From Rhizobium phaseoli (GTDB taxonomy: Bacteria; Pseudomonadota; Alphaproteobacteria; Rhizobiales; Rhizobiaceae), in NCBI RefSeq assembly GCF_010668805.1, contig NZ_WUFT01000021.1, positions 38,930 to 102,929 on the forward strand: 64,000 bases of DNA, given 5' to 3'. How positions within the stretch are numbered: the stretch's first letter is position 1; each line of letters starts with the position of its first letter. The notes under the pieces are model-generated. The model saw only the letters and a program-made list of their open reading frames with translations. It had not been told where the DNA came from and searched no databases. The translations under genes and the position numbers were made by a program. Positions 61,728 through 64,000 of this stretch are shown here, piece after piece.

Positions 61728-62657
61728 ATGACCATTCTTCTTCTGGCCGACCACGACAATGTCAGCCTCTCCGACCAGACCGCCAAGGCGCTGACGGCAG
61801 CAAGCCAAATCGGCTCCGATATTCATGTGCTGGTTGCCGGCAAGGGCGCCAAGGCTGCGGCCGATGCGGCTGCCAAACTCTCCGGTGTGGCGAAGGTGCT
61901 GCTCGCCGAAAGCGACGAGCTTGCCAACAATCTCGCCGAACCGCTTGCCGACCTGATCGTTTCGCTGGCCGGTTCCTATGACACGATCATCTCGGCTGCC
62001 ACCTCGACCGGCAAGAACGTGCTGCCGCGCGTTGCTGCCCTGCTCGATGTCGCCCAGGTCTCGGAGATCATCGAAGTGATCTCATCCGACACCTTCAAGC
62101 GGCCGATCTATGCCGGCAATGCCATTCAGACGGTGCAGGCAAGCGATGCCAAGAAGGTCATCACCGTGCGCACCGCCTCCTTCGCTTCGGCAGCCGAAGG
62201 CGGTTCGGCCAGCGTCGAGGCGGTCCCGGCGGTCTCGAATCCCGACCTGTCGCGTTTCGTCAAGGATGCACTGTCGGCCTCCGATCGTCCGGAGCTGACC
62301 TCGGCGAAGATCATCATCTCCGGCGGCCGGGCGCTCGGCTCTGCCGAGAAATTCCGGGAGGTCATCCTTCCGGTTGCCGACAAGCTCGGGGCCGCCGTCG
62401 GGGCTTCCCGTGCTGCCGTCGATGCCGGTTATGCGCCGAACGACTGGCAGGTCGGCCAGACCGGCAAGGTGGTCGCCCCTGATCTCTATATCGCCGCCGG
62501 CATCTCGGGGGCCATCCAGCATCTGGCCGGCATGAAGGACAGTAAGGTGATCGTCGCCATCAACAAGGACGAGGAGGCGCCGATCTTCCAGGTCGCCGAC
62601 TACGGCTTGGTCGCCGATCTGTTCGAGGTGCTGCCGGAATTGGAAAAGGCGCTCTAA
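61728..62657 (+). CDS. etfA: Electron transfer flavoprotein alpha subunit
   Basis: A 309-residue EtfA. The C-terminal FAD domain (about 190-309) has ISGGRALGSAEKFREVILPVADKLGAAVGASRAAVDAGYAPNDWQVGQTGKVVAPDLYIAAGISGAIQHLAGMKDSKVIVAINKDEEAPIFQVADYGLVADLFEVLPEL, the classic EtfA signature. It begins 23 bases after etfB. Nothing unusual is seen. Confidence 0.94.
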   Translation: MTILLLADHDNVSLSDQTAKALTAASQIGSDIHVLVAGKGAKAAADAAAKLSGVAKVLLAESDELANNLAEPLADLIVSLAGSYDTIISAATSTGKNVLPRVAALLDVAQVSEIIEVISSDTFKRPIYAGNAIQTVQASDAKKVITVRTASFASAAEGGSASVEAVPAVSNPDLSRFVKDALSASDRPELTSAKIIISGGRALGSAEKFREVILPVADKLGAAVGASRAAVDAGYAPNDWQVGQTGKVVAPDLYIAAGISGAIQHLAGMKDSKVIVAINKDEEAPIFQVADYGLVADLFEVLPELEKAL

Positions 62658-62672
62658 ACGAGGGGACTGAAC

Positions 62673-63374
62673 GTGGCGCGCGCGGTGGGACGTCCAATCA
62701 AACGTGGGGCCGATCTTCTTCTGAACGATGAGGAAAAGCCGGCATATATACGGCTGCACGACATCGGGAGGGAAAGGCGTCCTCGGTCGCTGCAGGAATT
62801 CCTCAACGACGTCGGCGGCCTGATGTTGTCGGCCGACGCCCCTGCCGTCGCCAGTTTCGTCGCGGGCAAGGTTCTCCAGAAGCTTCTGAAGACCGGTAAG
62901 GTGCGCGCCCCGGAGGGCGGGCCTGCTCTCCCCGGCGCGCCCGAAGGGCTAGATGACGCCATTGGCAATCTCGCTCAATCAGGACGGAAATACGAGGCGA
63001 TCGCCGGCCAATTCAGAAGTCTTGCTGACAGCCTGCTCTGGCGACGCGGCCGCTCCGGTCCGTTTGCAAGCCTGAATTTCGGCAACACGCATTCGCATGC
63101 GGTGGTGATCGGCCCCGGCGGCATGGAGGAACGCGCCGATCTCAGAGTCGGCGTGATCTATATGGACCGCTATACCCGATTTCCGGATCATGTTCAGACG
63201 CAACCGCGCGCCTTCATCCTGCTGTCGCCCGGAGAAATCTGCCTTGGAAATTCCCAGTGGTTCTCTGGCGAGATTGGCACGGTCTTCGCGAACGATGCAG
63301 GACAATCCTTCGCGATAAGATGCACGGCAAGGCCGCTCCTCGCAGTCTGGTGCCAGGTTGAGCGGGAGAGATGA
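62673..63374 (+). CDS. DddQ-like cupin with lost metal ligands (degenerate paralogue)
   Basis: A 233-residue protein starting with GTG at 62673 after GAGGGGA. Its cupin (from about residue 135) aligns with the cupin at 60317-60919: RFPDHVQTQPRAFILLSPGEI against RYPDHEHEPEEVYLVLSEGEF, then QWFSGEIGTVFANDAGQSFAIR against DWFSPGLGGSFYNIPGIKHAMR. All four metal/catalytic positions are changed: His to Gln, Glu to Arg, Tyr to Phe, His to Phe. The N-terminal 40 residues are extra and basic (MARAVGRPIKRGADLLLNDEE). Possibly a regulatory or structural partner of the first. Confidence 0.72.
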   Translation: MARAVGRPIKRGADLLLNDEEKPAYIRLHDIGRERRPRSLQEFLNDVGGLMLSADAPAVASFVAGKVLQKLLKTGKVRAPEGGPALPGAPEGLDDAIGNLAQSGRKYEAIAGQFRSLADSLLWRRGRSGPFASLNFGNTHSHAVVIGPGGMEERADLRVGVIYMDRYTRFPDHVQTQPRAFILLSPGEICLGNSQWFSGEIGTVFANDAGQSFAIRCTARPLLAVWCQVERER

Positions 63375-63471
63375 TGGGATTTTGGCAGCGGTCGGCAAAA
63401 CAGGCCGGTGAGAAGCCAGCCTATCCAAATATATAGCAGTCAGCATTCAATTTAAGAGGAAGGATATCAAG

Positions 63472-64000
63472 ATGGACGTTCGCGCTGCCGTTGCCGTTGC
63501 TGCCGGAAAACCGCTCGAAGTGATGACCGTGCAACTGGACGGCCCGAAGGCCGGCGAAGTGCTGGTCGAGGTCAAGGCGACCGGCATCTGCCACACCGAC
63601 GATTTCACCCTGTCGGGCGCCGATCCGGAAGGCCTGTTCCCGGCGATCCTCGGCCATGAAGGCGCCGGCATCGTCGTCGACGTCGGCCCCGGCGTCACCT
63701 CGGTCAAGAAGGGCGACCATGTCATTCCGCTCTACACGCCGGAATGCCGCGAGTGTTATTCCTGCCTGTCGCGCAAGACCAATCTCTGCACGGCGATCCG
63801 CTCGACCCAGGGCCAGGGTGTGATGCCTGACGGCACCTCACGCTTTTCGATCGGTAAGGACAAGATCCACCATTATATGGGCTGCTCGACCTTCGCCAAT
63901 TTCACCGTGCTGCCGGAGATCGCCCTTGCCAAGGTCAATCCCGACGCCCCCTTCGACAAGATCTGCTACATCGGCTGCGGGGTGACCACCGGCATCGGCG
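63472..64000 (+). CDS. S-(hydroxymethyl)glutathione dehydrogenase / class III alcohol dehydrogenase, 3' part beyond window
   Basis: Begins ATGGACGTTCGC at 63472 with AGAGGAAGG upstream and is open to the window edge (176 codons). MDVRAAVAVAAGKPLEVMTVQL, TGICHTDDFTLSGADPEGLFPAILGHEGAGIV and the structural-zinc ECRECYSCLSRKTNLC are unmistakable class III ADH features; SIGKDKIHHYMGCSTFANFTVL follows. The enzyme oxidises the glutathione adduct of formaldehyde. It fits as the detoxification step for formaldehyde made by the demethylase upstream. Confidence 0.93.
   Translation, partial: MDVRAAVAVAAGKPLEVMTVQLDGPKAGEVLVEVKATGICHTDDFTLSGADPEGLFPAILGHEGAGIVVDVGPGVTSVKKGDHVIPLYTPECRECYSCLSRKTNLCTAIRSTQGQGVMPDGTSRFSIGKDKIHHYMGCSTFANFTVLPEIALAKVNPDAPFDKICYIGCGVTTGIG

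Overview
The window reads as part of an alphaproteobacterial genome, most likely a fast-growing Rhizobium (R. leguminosarum/etli type) and probably an accessory replicon or accessory chromosomal region. The reasons are high-GC genes with rhizobial codon use, many ABC uptake systems, a TGA-N9-TCA (RirA/IRO-type) palindrome, a rhizobial-looking intergenic hairpin element and several plant-compound catabolic clusters. This is inferred from protein family resemblance and no database search was possible. I see no tRNA, rRNA, CRISPR array, complete insertion sequence or replication origin.

Layout. 1-3.4 kb: the start of a malate/lactate-dehydrogenase-like gene and an orphan tadG-tadE-tadE pseudopilin operon. 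3.7-8 kb: decaying genes (a solute-binding protein without signal peptide, a methyltransferase with a missing middle, a headless SDR), then a divergent FAD-oxidoreductase/TetR pair. 8.4-11 kb: a PAS-GGDEF-EAL protein and a DoxX pseudogene. 11-13 kb: an ECF sigma factor, cupredoxin and DUF4142 operon. 13-16.3 kb: an iron-siderophore-type uptake operon behind an IRO-like palindrome, disabled by a deletion that fuses permease to ATPase. 17.2-26.9 kb: a seven-gene LIV-type uptake operon with two aldehyde dehydrogenases and a coniferyl-alcohol-dehydrogenase-like SDR, divergent from an AraC regulator. 27-35.6 kb: a mosaic of single genes (DUF938 methyltransferase, sulfite-oxidase-like protein, LysR, alpha/beta hydrolase, integrase remnant, ATPase, ArsR/AHSA1 pair, adenylate cyclase). 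35.7-41.5 kb: MarR plus feruloyl-CoA synthetase, hydroxycinnamoyl-CoA hydratase-lyase, aryl-alcohol dehydrogenase and coniferyl-aldehyde dehydrogenase. 41.6-49.3 kb: a CUT1 sugar transporter with LacI regulator, RbsD and ribokinase. 49.4-52.4 kb: a diguanylate cyclase and an AraC regulator. 53.5-64 kb: a quaternary-amine ABC transporter, a ProC-like reductase and a TetR regulator, divergent from an N-methylproline-demethylase-like flavoenzyme, two DMSP-lyase-like cupins, EtfBA and glutathione-dependent formaldehyde dehydrogenase.

Two stretches stand out as systems. First, the 17-26.9 kb and 35.7-41.5 kb loci together encode what looks like a complete monolignol/hydroxycinnamate route: uptake, alcohol to aldehyde to acid, CoA activation, side-chain cleavage to vanillin or 4-hydroxybenzaldehyde, and oxidation to the aromatic acid. 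Second, the 53.5-64 kb locus looks like uptake and oxidative N-demethylation of a methylated proline or betaine, with electrons going to ETF and formaldehyde to a class III alcohol dehydrogenase. It carries two DddQ-like cupins, one with the full metal site and one that has lost every ligand. Substrates of both systems are inferred from gene content, not shown by the sequence.
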